From Allodiplogaster sudhausi (Eukaryota; Nematoda; Chromadorea; Rhabditida; Diplogasteridae): 64,000 nt of DNA. Where the stretch lies: positions 1,126,501-1,190,500 of the forward strand of contig CALZFC010000016.1 of the NCBI GenBank assembly GCA_945643635.1, in the 5' to 3' direction. Below the pieces are notes generated by a model. It had not been told where the DNA came from, made no database searches, and was given only the letters and a program-made list of their open reading frames with translations. The position numbers and the translations under genes are program-made. This document shows, in pieces, positions 24,301 to 35,164 of this stretch. The first letter of the stretch is position 1. Each line of letters opens with the position of its first letter.

Positions 24301-25022
24301 CAAAAGAAATCTCTAACGTCACGTGGAATGAACGATGAAGCGAGCGAGGAAGCTGCCAAGAGAACGCCCGTCGAGAGCAGAATGCTCAGTTGGCCCACAC
24401 GGTTGCCGATGACTCCTGCCATGAAGAGAATTAATTGAGGCCAACATGAGACCGGAAGAGAAAACGAGGTAGTCAAACACACAATTTTCGGGGGGGGGGG
24501 GACAATATCAAAACCGTGATCCTTACCAATCGCGATTGAGCAGACGATAAAGACGCCAATGTAGCCAAGCTGAAGAGAGCCGGCGGTACCACTGGAGATG
24601 CCATAGAATGTCTGCAGCTGGGGCAGTACGCCTTGAATATATTAATATTGCACAACAAATTTTTATCTGAATATGTAACTGAATTTGAGTAACTTTCTAG
24701 ATTTAATAAATAAATAAAAAAAATAATAAAACAATTGTACCCGCGGTAGCATATCGATCCAGGAAGCCTAAAAAGAAGTAGGCAGTCAACAGTGCTAATG
24801 CGACTAGCCGCCGCCAGAGAGGCAGCCGAGTGGTGAGAAACTATAATCCTCATATATAGAGAAGACGAAATAGAGAAGACTGACCGGTAACTAATGAAAT
24901 ATTCTGACCAAAGAAACTGTTGAGCCGCCCAGGGGAGCTTTGATGACCGTTGAGGTGGTGCCCTCGTCACCGTCGTCTCGACGGAAGGCCGGGTTATCAC
25001 GAGCAGAATCCTCTGTTGGCAT
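21394..25022 (-). CDS. Spinster-like major facilitator transporter, locus C (intact)
   Basis: Sixteen exons, all phases consistent, 515 residues: 24909-25022, 24741-24840, 24527-24631, 24318-24415, 24019-24115, 23644-23698, 23386-23509, 23113-23210, 22854-22914, 22662-22789, 22509-22584, 22235-22378, 22090-22155, 21866-21964, 21686-21748, 21394-21513. After a 40-residue polar tail, TM1 ends in FLDRYATAGVLPQLQ, the Spinster D-R-Y/F-x-x-A-G motif. Then come TM2 (QLGYIGVFIVCSIAIG), the motif-A loop (GVIGNRVGQ), TM4 (ILRSLAGAGVAAICNLGPTL), a hydrophilic central loop with A-rich and S-rich parts, and TM11 (RRTTANALLNILISATGD, matching Spinster R-x-T-A-x-A-x-x-x). Oddities: motif A has N for the usual D and Q for the usual R, and the Glu normally following G-x-G in TM4 is absent. 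Spinster proteins export lysolipids or sugars from lysosomes; with these changes the substrate is uncertain. The start is the first Met of an open exon 1. Confidence 0.85.
24490..24501. repeat. poly-G run inside an intron of locus C
   Basis: Twelve consecutive G between exons 3 and 4. Such runs can be quadruplex-prone and are error-prone in sequencing. Confidence 0.9.
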
Positions 25023-26023
25023 CTATACTTGGCTGTCAATCCATTAGAGAGTATACGTTCGGAATCATAGGTATATGCTGGTTTTGCTTTGAACAAAGAG
25101 CGTCTCCACATCACTTCCGATATGAGAAATTTCACTGCATTCATTTTCAGAAGCTGAAAGAATATAAAAGATAGAAGGAAAGAATTGCGACGTCGCCTTT
25201 ACTTTTGTCAGAATAGATTTAAAAATCAGAAAATGTAGGCGGAGCGAGAGAAGGAAGAAAGTGAGTGACAGAACGAAGAAAAGAGAAAGTAGGAGAAGCA
25301 AAGACAAAACATTAAAAGATGATAAAACAACAAACAGTTAGAAACGAGGGCGCATTTTAGCATATTTGTGCATGCTTACTACATGAACATAATACATATT
25401 CATACATACATACATATGTGTGCATACATGTAAGTGAAAAAAATAATCCGCAATCTTTTCATTCAAAATAAGGAAGCGAAAGCGAGCGAAAAGTTGAGAG
25501 AGAGCGAGGGAGAGAAGGAGAGGGTTAGAGAGAGGAAAAGAGAAAGCGAAAGAGAGAGAGAGAGAGAAGGTTTAAGACAAACATAAAACGACATTCATGA
25601 TCAATGACGTAAGGAAGGAGACAAAAAAGTGATACACTAGTTGAAGCGAATAATAAATATCACAGTTTTTTTTAGCCTGGGTGCACTTTTTGTTTAATTG
25701 CTGATAACCTTTATCGATCAAAGGCTCTCATTCATTAGAAAGGAAGAGAGAGAAATCTAGAAGTCGAGAATGAGCGAGTGTTTCCAGCGATAAGGCAGCT
25801 ACTGGGAAGTAGATTAAGAGAGAAAGTATGCCACTTGGAAAGAAAGCCTATGCGGAAGAAAGAATTTTAATTGGTGTCGGTCAGCCATTATTATTGCTCG
25901 TCATTTTGCCAGTTAGGGGAAGGTGGAGAGCGAAGTGCATAACTGACAATGTATCCGTGTTTGCAGAGAACAATCGGCTTAGTGTTCCGGCGAACGTGTG
26001 TGTGTGTATCGAAACAGAGCGAA

Positions 26024-26055
<32 letters not shown>

Positions 26056-27144
26056 GTAGTGAGGTGGAGAAAAAGGCAACTCTTGCAGGATAACATGAGT
26101 ACCGGTTGGAAATAGGTCTGATGATTTTCGGACAGTTTTCTCCAAATGATGGGAGAAGAGTGCAGTCAGACAATAACAGAGAAAGTTGGTGTTAGAGAGA
26201 GGCAGAGAGAGAGAGAGAAAGAGAAAGAGAGCAAGAGAGAGAGAGAGAGGGAGGGAGAGAGAGAAGGAAAATAGGGCAGAATACCGACAGTCTACGATTC
26301 GGCCTACTGCAACTGTTCTCACGCCTATTTGAAAAGTACTTTAAATTACCGTTCTTTTCTCTCGAAAAGCAAAAAGAGAAATGCGGGATAATCTAAAACT
26401 GCCCGACCGTTGATATGAAACAGTAGCAAATGGAAGCACAACAACGGAAATGCGACGAGGAAGTGAAAATATCGTGCATTTGTTTTGCACTGTTAAGTTG
26501 AGAGCTAGACATTGAATAAATGATAAACTATATTTTATGCATATGGCTTATGCCATTTGCATAAATGAATGCTTTGATTACGAGTAAGGAATATCACATG
26601 TACATTCACGATATGTATTTCGTACGTATGTACTTTCACGTCATATGTATGTAGGCACATGCAGAATATGCCATATGTAAATTCCTCGCGCTATGTCGTA
26701 AGCATAATCACAATGAATTGTTCCCAAAGAATTGCGCGCAAAGGATTATTTTAAGAGACTAGGCTTTCTTCTGCGATGTCCTCTAACCGGAACAACACGC
26801 TCTCGCATCACTTATTTTAGAGATACTGATAGGAAAAACAATTAGAGAGAATGGGAAAGCGAGAGCGACAATCAAGGGGTAGTGAAAGATAAATGAAGCG
26901 AGAGAGAGAGAAAACGAGATTGAGAGAAAGAGAGAAAAAGAAAAAGATAGATAAAATTAGCACAGACTCAAGCATGTGATAAGACAAGTGACCTCACTAT
27001 CACAATGTTAACGAGTTTATGGCAGGAAGCACCAGGGTCAAAGTGACAATATGTACATCATGCATAAATTACAGTTCAAAAATTTCAATTTGAGTAATAT
27101 ACATTTATGAGTTTTCCGATGTCGCGCTTATCGTTCGGTTATGC
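25023..27144. other. gene-free transition zone with purine-rich microsatellites
   Basis: AG-rich tracts at about 25490-25570, 26010-26056, 26194-26265 and 26893-26955, and palindromic catatgtatg-type AT repeats at about 25385-25435 and 26590-26680. No exon, RNA gene or transposon could be supported. The reverse-strand L/S-rich frames here are translations of the GA repeats. Confidence 0.6.
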
Positions 27145-27227
27145 CCAGTCAAAGCTAAGTTGGGAGAGCGGAGGACTGTAGAGTAGCAGATATCCTTAGG
27201 TCACTGGTTCGAATCCGGTTGGCTGGA
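27145..27227 (+). pseudogene. edge tRNA-Tyr copy, degraded
   Basis: First unit of the array. Acceptor is CCAGTCA and the A box is altered to AAGCTAAGTTGG, so one D-stem pair is lost. B box intact, intron agtagcagat, L module. Confidence 0.8.
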
Positions 27228-27454
27228 GCCTATTTTATTCGAATTCACGTAATATAAATATATATACAAGTGTAGCATTGTTTGATCGGGCTGCATGAAG
27301 CTTTTTAATATTTTTTGACTCTTTAAAAGTTAAAGATTTTCTCTCCGTACATATGTTTGAATTCGTCCCTGGAGGTGACTGCTGGAGCTATTCAACGTCT
27401 CTCTATGAGCATACGTTTATGAGTTTTCCGATGTCGCTCACAATCAGGTCATGC

Positions 27455-27537
27455 CCAGCCATAGCTCAGTTGGTAGAGCGGAGGACTGTAGAGTAGCAGC
27501 TATCCTTAGGTCACTGGTTCGAATCCGGTTGGCTGGA
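27455..27537 (+). tRNA. tRNA-Tyr(GTA), intron-containing
   Basis: Reference copy. Acceptor CCAGCCA pairs fully with TGGCTGG (C1:G72 present). D stem is GCTC/GAGC and anticodon stem GAGGA/TCCTT. The loop CTGTAG is split from A38 by the intron agtagcagct. T arm is ACTGG-TTCGAAT-CCGGT, followed by discriminator A and a T5 stop. S module. Confidence 0.95.
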
Positions 27538-27554
27538 GCTTCTTTTTGTTCGAA
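27538..27554 (+). terminator. representative pol III stop and spacer B-box echo (S module)
   Basis: Immediately after the discriminator base the S spacer reads gcttctttttgttcgaattc. T5 is a standard pol III terminator, and GTTCGAATTC matches most of the B-box consensus. L modules have gcctattttattcgaattc (T4), and R modules T5 or T6 followed by ggtctac. Confidence 0.8.
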
Positions 27555-28527
27555 TTCACGTTTTCTAAATACAAGTGAAGAATTGCTTGATTAGTTTTCC
27601 GACATCAGTCGTGTCGTGCCCAGCCATAGCTCAGTTGGTAGAGCAGAGGACTGTAGAGTAGCAGCAATCCTTAGGTCACTGATTCGAATCCGGTTGGCTG
27701 GAGCCTATTTTATTCGAATTCACGCAATATAAATATAGATACAAGTGTAGCATTGTTTGATCGGGCTGTATGAAGCTTTTAAATATTTTTTGACTCTTTA
27801 AAATAAAGATTTTCTCTCCGTATATATGTTTGAATTCGTCCCTGGAGGTGACTGCTGGAGCTATTCAACGTCTCTCTATGAGCATAAGTTTATGAGTTTT
27901 CCGATGTCGCTCAGGGCATGCCCAGAGATAGCTCAGTTGGTAGAGCAGAGGACTGTAGAGTAGCAGCAATCCTTAGGTCGCTGATTCGAATCCGGTTGGC
28001 TGGAGCCTATTTTATTCGAATTCACGCAATATAAATATAGATACAAGTGTAGCTTTGTTTGATTGGGCTGTATGAAGCTTTTTAATATTTTTTGACTGTT
28101 TAAAAGTTAAAGATTTTCTCTCCGTATATATGTTCGAATACGTCCCTGGAGGTGACTGCTGGAGCTATTCAACGTCTCTCTATGAGCATACGTTTATGAG
28201 TTTTCCGATGTCGCTCAGGGCATGCCCAGCCATAGCTCAGTTGGTAGAGCAGAGGACTGTAGAGTAGCAGCAATCCTTAGGTCACTGATTCGAATCCGGT
28301 TGGCTGGAGCCTATTTTATTCGAATTCACGCAATATAAATATAGATACAAGTGTAGCATTGTTTGATCGGGCTGTATGAAGCTTTTAAATATTTTTTGAC
28401 TCTTTAAAATAAAGATTTTCTCTCCGTATATATGTTTGAATTCGTCCCTGGAGGTGACTGCTGGAGCTATTCAACGTCTCTCTATGAGCATACGTTTATG
28501 AGTTTTCCGATGTCGCTCAGGGCATGC

Positions 28528-28610
28528 CCAGCCATAGCTCAGTTGGTAGAGCGGAGGACTGTAGAGTAGCAGCTATCCTTAGGTCACTGGTTCGAATCCG
28601 GTTGGCTGGA
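28528..28610 (+). tRNA. tRNA-Tyr(GTA)
   Basis: Intron agtagcagct; S module, T5 stop. Confidence 0.93.
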
Positions 28611-28692
28611 GCTTCTTTTTGTTCGAATTCACGTTTTCTAAATACAAGTGAAGAATTGCTTGATTAGTTTTCCGACATCAGTCGTGTCGTGC

Positions 28693-28775
28693 CCAGCCAT
28701 AGCTCAGTTGGTAGAGCGGAGGACTGTAGAGTAGCAGCTATCCTTAGGTCACTGGTTCGAATCCGGTTGGCTGGA
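28693..28775 (+). tRNA. tRNA-Tyr(GTA)
   Basis: Intron agtagcagct; S module. Confidence 0.93.
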
Positions 28776-29463
28776 GCTTCTTTTTGTTCGAATTCACGTT
28801 TTCTAAATACAAGTGAAGAATTGCTTGATTAGTTTTCCGACATCAGTCGTGTCGTGCCCAGCCATAGCTCAGTTGGTAGAGCAGAGGACTGTAGAGTAGC
28901 AGCAATCCTTAGGTCACTGATTCGAATCCGGTTGGCTGGAGCCTATTTTATTCGAATTCACGCAATATAAATATAGATACAAGTGTAGCATTGTTTGATC
29001 GGGCTGTATGAAGCTTTTAAATATTTTTTGACTCTTTAAAATAAAGATTTTCTCTCCGTATATATGTTTGAATTCGTCCCTGGAGGTGACTGCTGGAGCT
29101 ATTCAACGTCTCTCTATGAGCATAAGTTTATGAGTTTTCCGATGTCGCTCAGGGCATGCCCAGAGATAGCTCAGTTGGTAGAGCAGAGGACTGTAGAGTA
29201 GCAGCAATCCTTAGGTCGCTGATTCGAATCCGGTTGGCTGGAGCCTATTTTATTCGAATTCACGCAATATAAATATAGATACAAGTGTAGCTTTGTTTGA
29301 TTGGGCTGTATGAAGCTTTTTAATATTTTTTGACTGTTTAAAAGTTAAAGATTTTCTCTCCGTATATATGTTCGAATACGTCCCTGGAGGTGACTGCTGG
29401 AGCTATTCAACGTCTCTCTATGAGCATACGTTTATGAGTTTTCCGATGTCGCTCAGGGCATGC

Positions 29464-29546
29464 CCAGCCATAGCTCAGTTGGTAGAGCGGAGGACTGTAG
29501 AGTAGCAGCTATCCTTAGGTCACTGGTTCGAATCCGGTTGGCTGGA
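29464..29546 (+). tRNA. tRNA-Tyr(GTA)
   Basis: Intron agtagcagct; S module. Confidence 0.93.
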
Positions 29547-30233
29547 GCTTCTTTTTGTTCGAATTCACGTTTTCTAAATACAAGTGAAGAATTGCTTGAT
29601 TAGTTTTCCGACATCAGTCGTGTCGTGCCCAGCCATAGCTCAGTTGGTAGAGCGGAGGACTGTAGAGTAGCAGCAATCCTTAGGTCACTGATTCGAATCC
29701 GGTTGGCTGGAGCCTATTTTATTCGAATTCACGCAATATAAATATAGATACAAGTGTAGCATTGTTTGATCGGGCTGTATGAAGCTTTTAAATATTTTTT
29801 GACTCTTTAAAATAAAGATTTTCTCTCCGTATATATGTTTGAATTCGTCCCTGGAGGTGACTGCTGGAGCTATTCAACGTCTCTCTATGAGCATAAGTTT
29901 ATGAGTTTTCCGATGTCGCTCAGGGCATGCCCAGAGATAGCTCAGTTGGTAGAGCAGAGGACTGTAGAGTAGCAGCAATCCTTAGGTCGCTGATTCGAAT
30001 CCGGTTGGCTGGAGCCTATTTTATTCGAATTCACGCAATATAAATATAGATACAAGTGTAGCTTTGTTTGATTGGGCTGTATGAAGCTTTTTAATATTTT
30101 TGACTGTTTAAAAGTTAAAGATTTTCTCTCCGTATATATGTTCGAATACGTCCCTGGAGGTGACTGCTGGAGCTATTCAACGTCTCTCTATGAGCATACG
30201 TTTATGAGTTTTCCGATGTCGCTCAGGGCATGC

Positions 30234-30316
30234 CCAGCCATAGCTCAGTTGGTAGAGCGGAGGACTGTAGAGTAGCAACTATCCTTAGGTCACTGGTTCG
30301 AATCCGGTTGGCTGGA
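30234..30316 (+). tRNA. tRNA-Tyr(GTA), intron variant
   Basis: Intron agtagcaact: the only copy in which the intron's third base from its 3' end is not G, so the C32-intron pair used by tRNA splicing endonuclease would be lost. S module. Confidence 0.85.
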
Positions 30317-30398
30317 GCTTCTTTTTGTTCGAATTCACGTTTTCTAAATACAAGTGAAGAATTGCTTGATTAGTTTTCCGACATCAGTCGTGTCGTGC

Positions 30399-30481
30399 CC
30401 AGCCGTAGCTCAGTTGGTAGAGCGGAGGACTGTAGAGTAGCAGCTATCCTTAGGTCACTGGTTCGAATCCGGTTGGCTGGA
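30399..30481 (+). tRNA. tRNA-Tyr(GTA)
   Basis: Acceptor CCAGCCG gives a G7:U66 wobble; otherwise intact. Intron agtagcagct; S module. Confidence 0.87.
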
Positions 30482-31333
30482 GCTTCTTTTTGTTCGAATT
30501 CACGTTTTCTAAATACAAGTGAAGAATTGCTTGATTAGTTTTCCGACATCAGTCGTGTCGTGCCCAGCCATAGCTCAGTTGGTAGAGCGGAGTACTGTAG
30601 AGTAGCAGCTATCCTTAGGTAACTGGTTCAAATCCGGTTGGCTGGAGCTTCTTTTTGTTCGAATTCACGTTTTCTAAATACAAGTGAAGAATTGCTTGAT
30701 TAGTTTTCCGATGTCGCTCAGGGCATGCCCAGAGATAGCTCAGTTGGTAGAGCAGAGGACTGTAGAGTAGCAGCAATCCTTAGGTCGCTGATTCGAATCC
30801 GGTTGGCTGGAGCCTATTTTATTCGAATTCACGCAATATAAATATAGATACAAGTGTAGCATTGTTTGATCGGGCTGTATGAAGCTTTTAAATATTTTTG
30901 ACTCTTTAAAATAAAGATTTTCTCTCCGTATATATGTTTGAATTCGTCCCTGGAGGTGACTGCTGGAGCTCTTCAACGTCTCTCTATGAGCATAAGTTTA
31001 TGAGTTTTCCGATGTCGCTCAGGGCATGCCCAGAGATAGCTCAGTTGGTAGAGCAGAGGACTGTAGAGTAGCAGCAATCCTTAGGTCGCTGATTCGAATC
31101 CGGTTGGCTGGAGCCTATTTTATTCGAATTCACGCAATATAAATATAGATACAAGTGTAGCTTTGTTTGATTGGGCTGTATGAAGCTTTTTAATATTTTT
31201 TGACTGTTTAAAAGTTAAAGATTTTCTCTCCGTATATATGTTCGAATACGTCCCTGGAGGTGATTGCTGGAGCTATTCAACGTCTCTCTATGAGCATACG
31301 TTTATGAGTTTTCCGATGTCGCTCAGGGCATGC

Positions 31334-31416
31334 CCAGCCATAGCTCAGTTGGTAGAGCGGAGGACTGTAGAGTAGCAGCTATCCTTAGGTCACTGGTTCG
31401 AATCCGGTTGGCTGGA
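31334..31416 (+). tRNA. tRNA-Tyr(GTA)
   Basis: Intron agtagcagct; S module with the domain-1 gggcatgc leader downstream. Confidence 0.93.
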
Positions 31417-32104
31417 GCTTCTTTTTGTTCGAATTCACGTTTTCTAAATACAAGTGAAGAATTGCTTGATTAGTTTTCCGATGTCGCTCAGGGCATGCCC
31501 AGAGATAGCTCAGTTGGTAGAGCAGAGGACTGTAGAGTAGCAGCAATCCTTAGGTCGCTGATTCGAATCCGGTTGGCTGGAGCCTATTTTATTCGAATTC
31601 ACGCAATATAAATATAGATACAAGTGTAGCATTGTTTGATCGGGCTGTATGAAGCTTTTAAATATTTTTTGACTCTTTAAAATAAAGATTTTCTCTCCGT
31701 ATATATGTTTGAATTCGTCCCTGGAGGTGACTGCTGGAGCTATTCAACGTCTCTCTATGAGCATAAGTTTATGAGTTTTCCGATGTCGCTCAGGGCATGC
31801 CCAGAGATAGCTCAGTTGGTAGAGCAGAGGACTGTAGAGTAGCAGCAATCCTTAGGTCGCTGATTCGAATCCGGTTGGCTGGAGCCTATTTTATTCGAAT
31901 TCACGCAATATAAATATAGATACAAGTGTAGCTTTGTTTGATTGGGCTGTATGAAGCTTTTTAATATTTTTTGACTGTTTAAAAGTTAAAGATTTTCTCT
32001 CCGTATATATGTTCGAATACGTCCCTGGAGGTGACTGCTGGAGCTATTCAACGTCTCTCTATGAGCATACGTTTATGAGTTTTCCGATGTCGCTCAGGGC
32101 ATGC

Positions 32105-32187
32105 CCAGCCATAGCTCAGTTGGTAGAGCGGAGGACTGTAGAGTAGCAGCTATCCTTAGGTCACTGGTTCGAATCCGGTTGGCTGGA
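32105..32187 (+). tRNA. tRNA-Tyr(GTA)
   Basis: Intron agtagcagct; S module. Confidence 0.93.
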
Positions 32188-32269
32188 GCTTCTTTTTGTT
32201 CGAATTCACGTTTTCTAAATACAAGTGAAGAATTGTTTGATTAGTTTTCCGACATCAGTCGTGTCGTGA

Positions 32270-32352
32270 TCAGCCATAGCTCAGTTGGTAGAGCGGAGGA
32301 CTGTAGAGTAGCAGCTATCCTTAGGTCACTGGTTCGAATCCGGTTGGCTGGA
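32270..32352 (+). tRNA. tRNA-Tyr(GTA), U1:G72 variant
   Basis: First U1 copy. The leader reads gtgat and the acceptor TCAGCCA, replacing C1:G72 with a wobble; all else intact. Eukaryotic TyrRS uses C1:G72 for identity, so charging may be reduced. Intron agtagcagct; S module. Confidence 0.65.
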
Positions 32353-33370
32353 GCTTCTTTTTGTTCGAATTCACGTTTTCTAAATACAAGTGAAGAATTG
32401 CTTGATTAGTTTTCCGACATCAGTCGTGTCGTGCCCAGCCATAGCTCAGTTGGTAGAGCGGAGGACTGTAGAGTAGCAGCTATCCTTAGGTCACTGGTTC
32501 TAATCCGGTTGGCTGGAGCTTCTTTTTGTTCGAATTCACGTTTTCTAAATACAAGTGAAGAATTGCTTGATTAGTTTTCCGATGTCGCTCAGGGCATGCC
32601 CAGAGATAGCTCAGTTGGTAGAGCAGAGGACTGTAGAGTAGCAGCAATCCTTAGGTCGCTGATTCGAATCCGGTTGGCTGGAGCCTATTTTATTCGAATT
32701 CACGCAATATAAATATAGATACAAGTGTAGCATTGTTTGATCGGGCTGTATGAAGCTTTTAAATATTTTTTGACTCTTTAAAATAAAGATTTTCTCTCCG
32801 TATATATGTTTGAATTCGTCCCTGGAGGTGACTGCTGGAGCTATTCAACGTCTCTCTATGAGCATAAGTTTATGAGTTTTCCGATGTCGCTCAGGGCATG
32901 CCCAGAGATAGCTCAGTTGGTAGAGCAGAGGACTGTAGAGTAGCAGCAATCCTTAGGTCGCTGATTCGAATCCGGTTGGCTGGAGCCTATTTTATTCGAA
33001 TTCACGCAATATAAATATAGATACAAGTGTAGCTTTGTTTGATTGGGCTGTATGAAGCTTTTTAATATTTTTTGACTGTTTAAAAGTTAAAGATTTTCTC
33101 TCCGTATATATGTTCGAATACGTCCCTGGAGGTGACTGCTGAAGCTATTCAACGTCTCTCTATGAGCATACGTTTATGAGTTTTCCGATGTCGCTCAGGG
33201 CATGCCCAGCCATAGCTCAGTTGGTAGAGCGGAAGACTGTAGAGTAGCAGCTATCCTTAGGTCACTGGTTCGAATCCGGTTGGCTGGAGCTTCTTTTTGT
33301 TCGAATTCACGTTTTCTAAATACAAGTGAAGAATTGCTTGATTAGTTTTCCGACATCAGTCGTGTCGTGC

Positions 33371-33453
33371 CCAGCCATAGCTCAGTTGGTAGAGCGGAGG
33401 ACTGTAGAGTAGCAGCTATCCTTAGGTCACTGGTTCGAATCCGGTTGGCTGGA
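33371..33453 (+). tRNA. tRNA-Tyr(GTA)
   Basis: Intron agtagcagct; S module. Confidence 0.93.
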
Positions 33454-33535
33454 GCTTCTTTTTGTTCGAATTCACGTTTTCTAAATACAAGTGAAGAATT
33501 GCTTGATTAGTTTTCCGACATCAGTCGTGTCGTGC

Positions 33536-33618
33536 CCAGCCATAGCTCAGTTGGTAGAGCGGAGGACTGTAGAGTAGCAGCTATCCTTAGGTCACTGGTT
33601 CGAATCCGGTTGGCTGGA
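33536..33618 (+). tRNA. tRNA-Tyr(GTA)
   Basis: Intron agtagcagct; S module. Confidence 0.93.
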
Positions 33619-33700
33619 GCTTCTTTTTGTTCGAATTCACGTTTTCTAAATACAAGTGAAGAATTGCTTGATTAGTTTTCCGACATCAGTCGTGTCGTTC

Positions 33701-33783
33701 CCAGCCATAGCTCAGTTGGTAGAGCGGAGGACTGTAGAGTAGCAGCTATCCTTAGGTAACTGGTTCGAATCCGGTTGGCTGGA
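33701..33783 (+). tRNA. tRNA-Tyr(GTA)
   Basis: Variable loop AGGTA instead of AGGTC; stems intact. Intron agtagcagct; S module. Confidence 0.88.
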
Positions 33784-34476
33784 GCTTCTTTTTGTTCGAA
33801 TTCACGTTTTCTAAATACAAGTGAAGAATTGCTTGATTAGTTTTCCGATGTCGCTCAGGGCATGCCCAGAGATAGCTCAGTTGGTAGAGCAGAGGACTGT
33901 AGAGTAGCAGCAATCCTTAGGTCGCTGATTCGAATCCGGTTGGCTGGAGCCTATTTTATTCGAATTCACGCAATATAAATATAGATACAAGTGTAGCATT
34001 GTTTGATCGGGCTGTATGAAGCTTTTAAATATTTTTGACTCTTTAAAATAAAGATTTTCTCTCCGTATATATGTTTGAATTCGTCCCTGGAGGTGACTGC
34101 TGGCGCTATTCAACGTCTCTCTATGAGCATAAGTTTATGAGTTTTCCGATGTCGCTCAGGGCATGCCCAGAGATAGCTCAGTTGGTAGAGCAGAGGACTG
34201 TAGAGTAGCAGCAATCCTTAGGTCACTGATTCGAATCCGATTGGCTGGAGCCTATTTTATTCGAATTCACGTAATATAAATATAGATACAAGTGTAGCTT
34301 TGTTTGATTGGGCTGTATGAAGCTTTTTAATATTTTTTGACTCTTTAAAATTTAAAGATTTTCTCTCCGTATATATGTTCGAATACGTCCCTGGAGGTGA
34401 CTGCTGGAGCTATTCAACGTCTCTCTATGAGCATACGTTTATGAGTTTTCCGATGTCGCTCACAATCAGGTCATGC

Positions 34477-34559
34477 CCAGCCATAGCTCAGTTGGTAGAG
34501 CGGAGGACTGTAGAGTAGCGGCTATCCTTAGGTCACTGGTTCGAATCCGGTTGGCTGGA
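34477..34559 (+). tRNA. tRNA-Tyr(GTA)
   Basis: First copy with intron agtagcggct and first R module; T6 stop. Confidence 0.93.
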
Positions 34560-34916
34560 GTTTTTTGGTCTACTTACAATTTTTTGATTATTTCAAAAAT
34601 TTAACTGTTTCTCTCTGTACATATCTTTTAATTTGTGTGTAGAGCAGAGCGCTGTAGCTAGATCTCTGATTCGAATCCGGTTGGCTGGAGCCTATTTTAT
34701 TCGAATTCATGTAATATAAATATAGATACAAGTGTAGCATTGTTTGATCGGGCTGTATGAAGCTTTTAAATATTTTTTGACTCTTTAAAAGTTAAAGATT
34801 TTCTCTCCGTATCTATGTTTGAATTCGTCCCTGGAGGTGACTGCTGGAGCTATTCAACGTCTCTCTATGAGCATACGTTTATGAGTTTTCCGATGTCGCT
34901 CACAATCAGGTCATGC

Positions 34917-34999
34917 CCAGCCATAGCTCAGTTGGTAGAGCGGAGGACTGTAGAGTAGCGGCTATCCTTAGGTCACTGGTTCGAATCCGGTTGGCTGGA
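34917..34999 (+). tRNA. tRNA-Tyr(GTA)
   Basis: Intron agtagcggct; S module. Confidence 0.93.
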
Positions 35000-35081
35000 G
35001 CTTCTTTTTGTTCGAATTCACGTTTTCTAAATACAAGTGAAGAATTGTTTGATTAGTTTTCCGACATCAGTCGTGTCGTGA

Positions 35082-35164
35082 TCAGCCATAGCTCAGTTGG
35101 TAGAGCGGAGGACTGTAGAGTAGCAGCTATCCTTAGGTCACTGGTTCGAATCCGGTTGGCTGGA
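35082..35164 (+). tRNA. tRNA-Tyr(GTA), U1:G72 variant
   Basis: Acceptor TCAGCCA; intron agtagcagct; S module. Confidence 0.62.

Larger units (their letters stand above)
27620..29711 (+). pseudogene. A53-class tRNA-Tyr copies (4)
   Basis: Units of 83 nt starting at 27620, 28226, 28858 and 29629. Acceptor is intact, but the T arm reads ACTGA-TTCGAAT, losing the closing G53:C61 pair and altering the B box to GATTCGAATCC. Intron agtagcagca. All head L modules in domain 1. Confidence 0.75.
27922..34249 (+). pseudogene. CCAGAGA-class tRNA-Tyr copies (11)
   Basis: Units of 83 nt starting at 27922, 29160, 29931, 30729, 31030, 31499, 31801, 32600, 32902, 33866 and 34167. Acceptor pairs 5:68 and 6:67 are mismatched (A:G and G:G), the T stem has A53, and the intron is agtagcagca. 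Confined to domain 1 and always followed by an L spacer. Unlikely to give a stable tRNA. Confidence 0.8.
27145..34476 (+). repeat. array domain 1: S and L modules only
   Basis: Thirty-one units with no relic. L spacers mostly end gctcagggcatgc. Units with acceptor CCAGAGA alternate with intact units. The first unit (27145) is the most degraded, as usual at the edge of a tandem array. Confidence 0.85.

Noticed and set aside
25828..26322. Frames rich in RERERE or SLSLSL
   Set aside because: Translations of GA repeats; no motif or splice structure.
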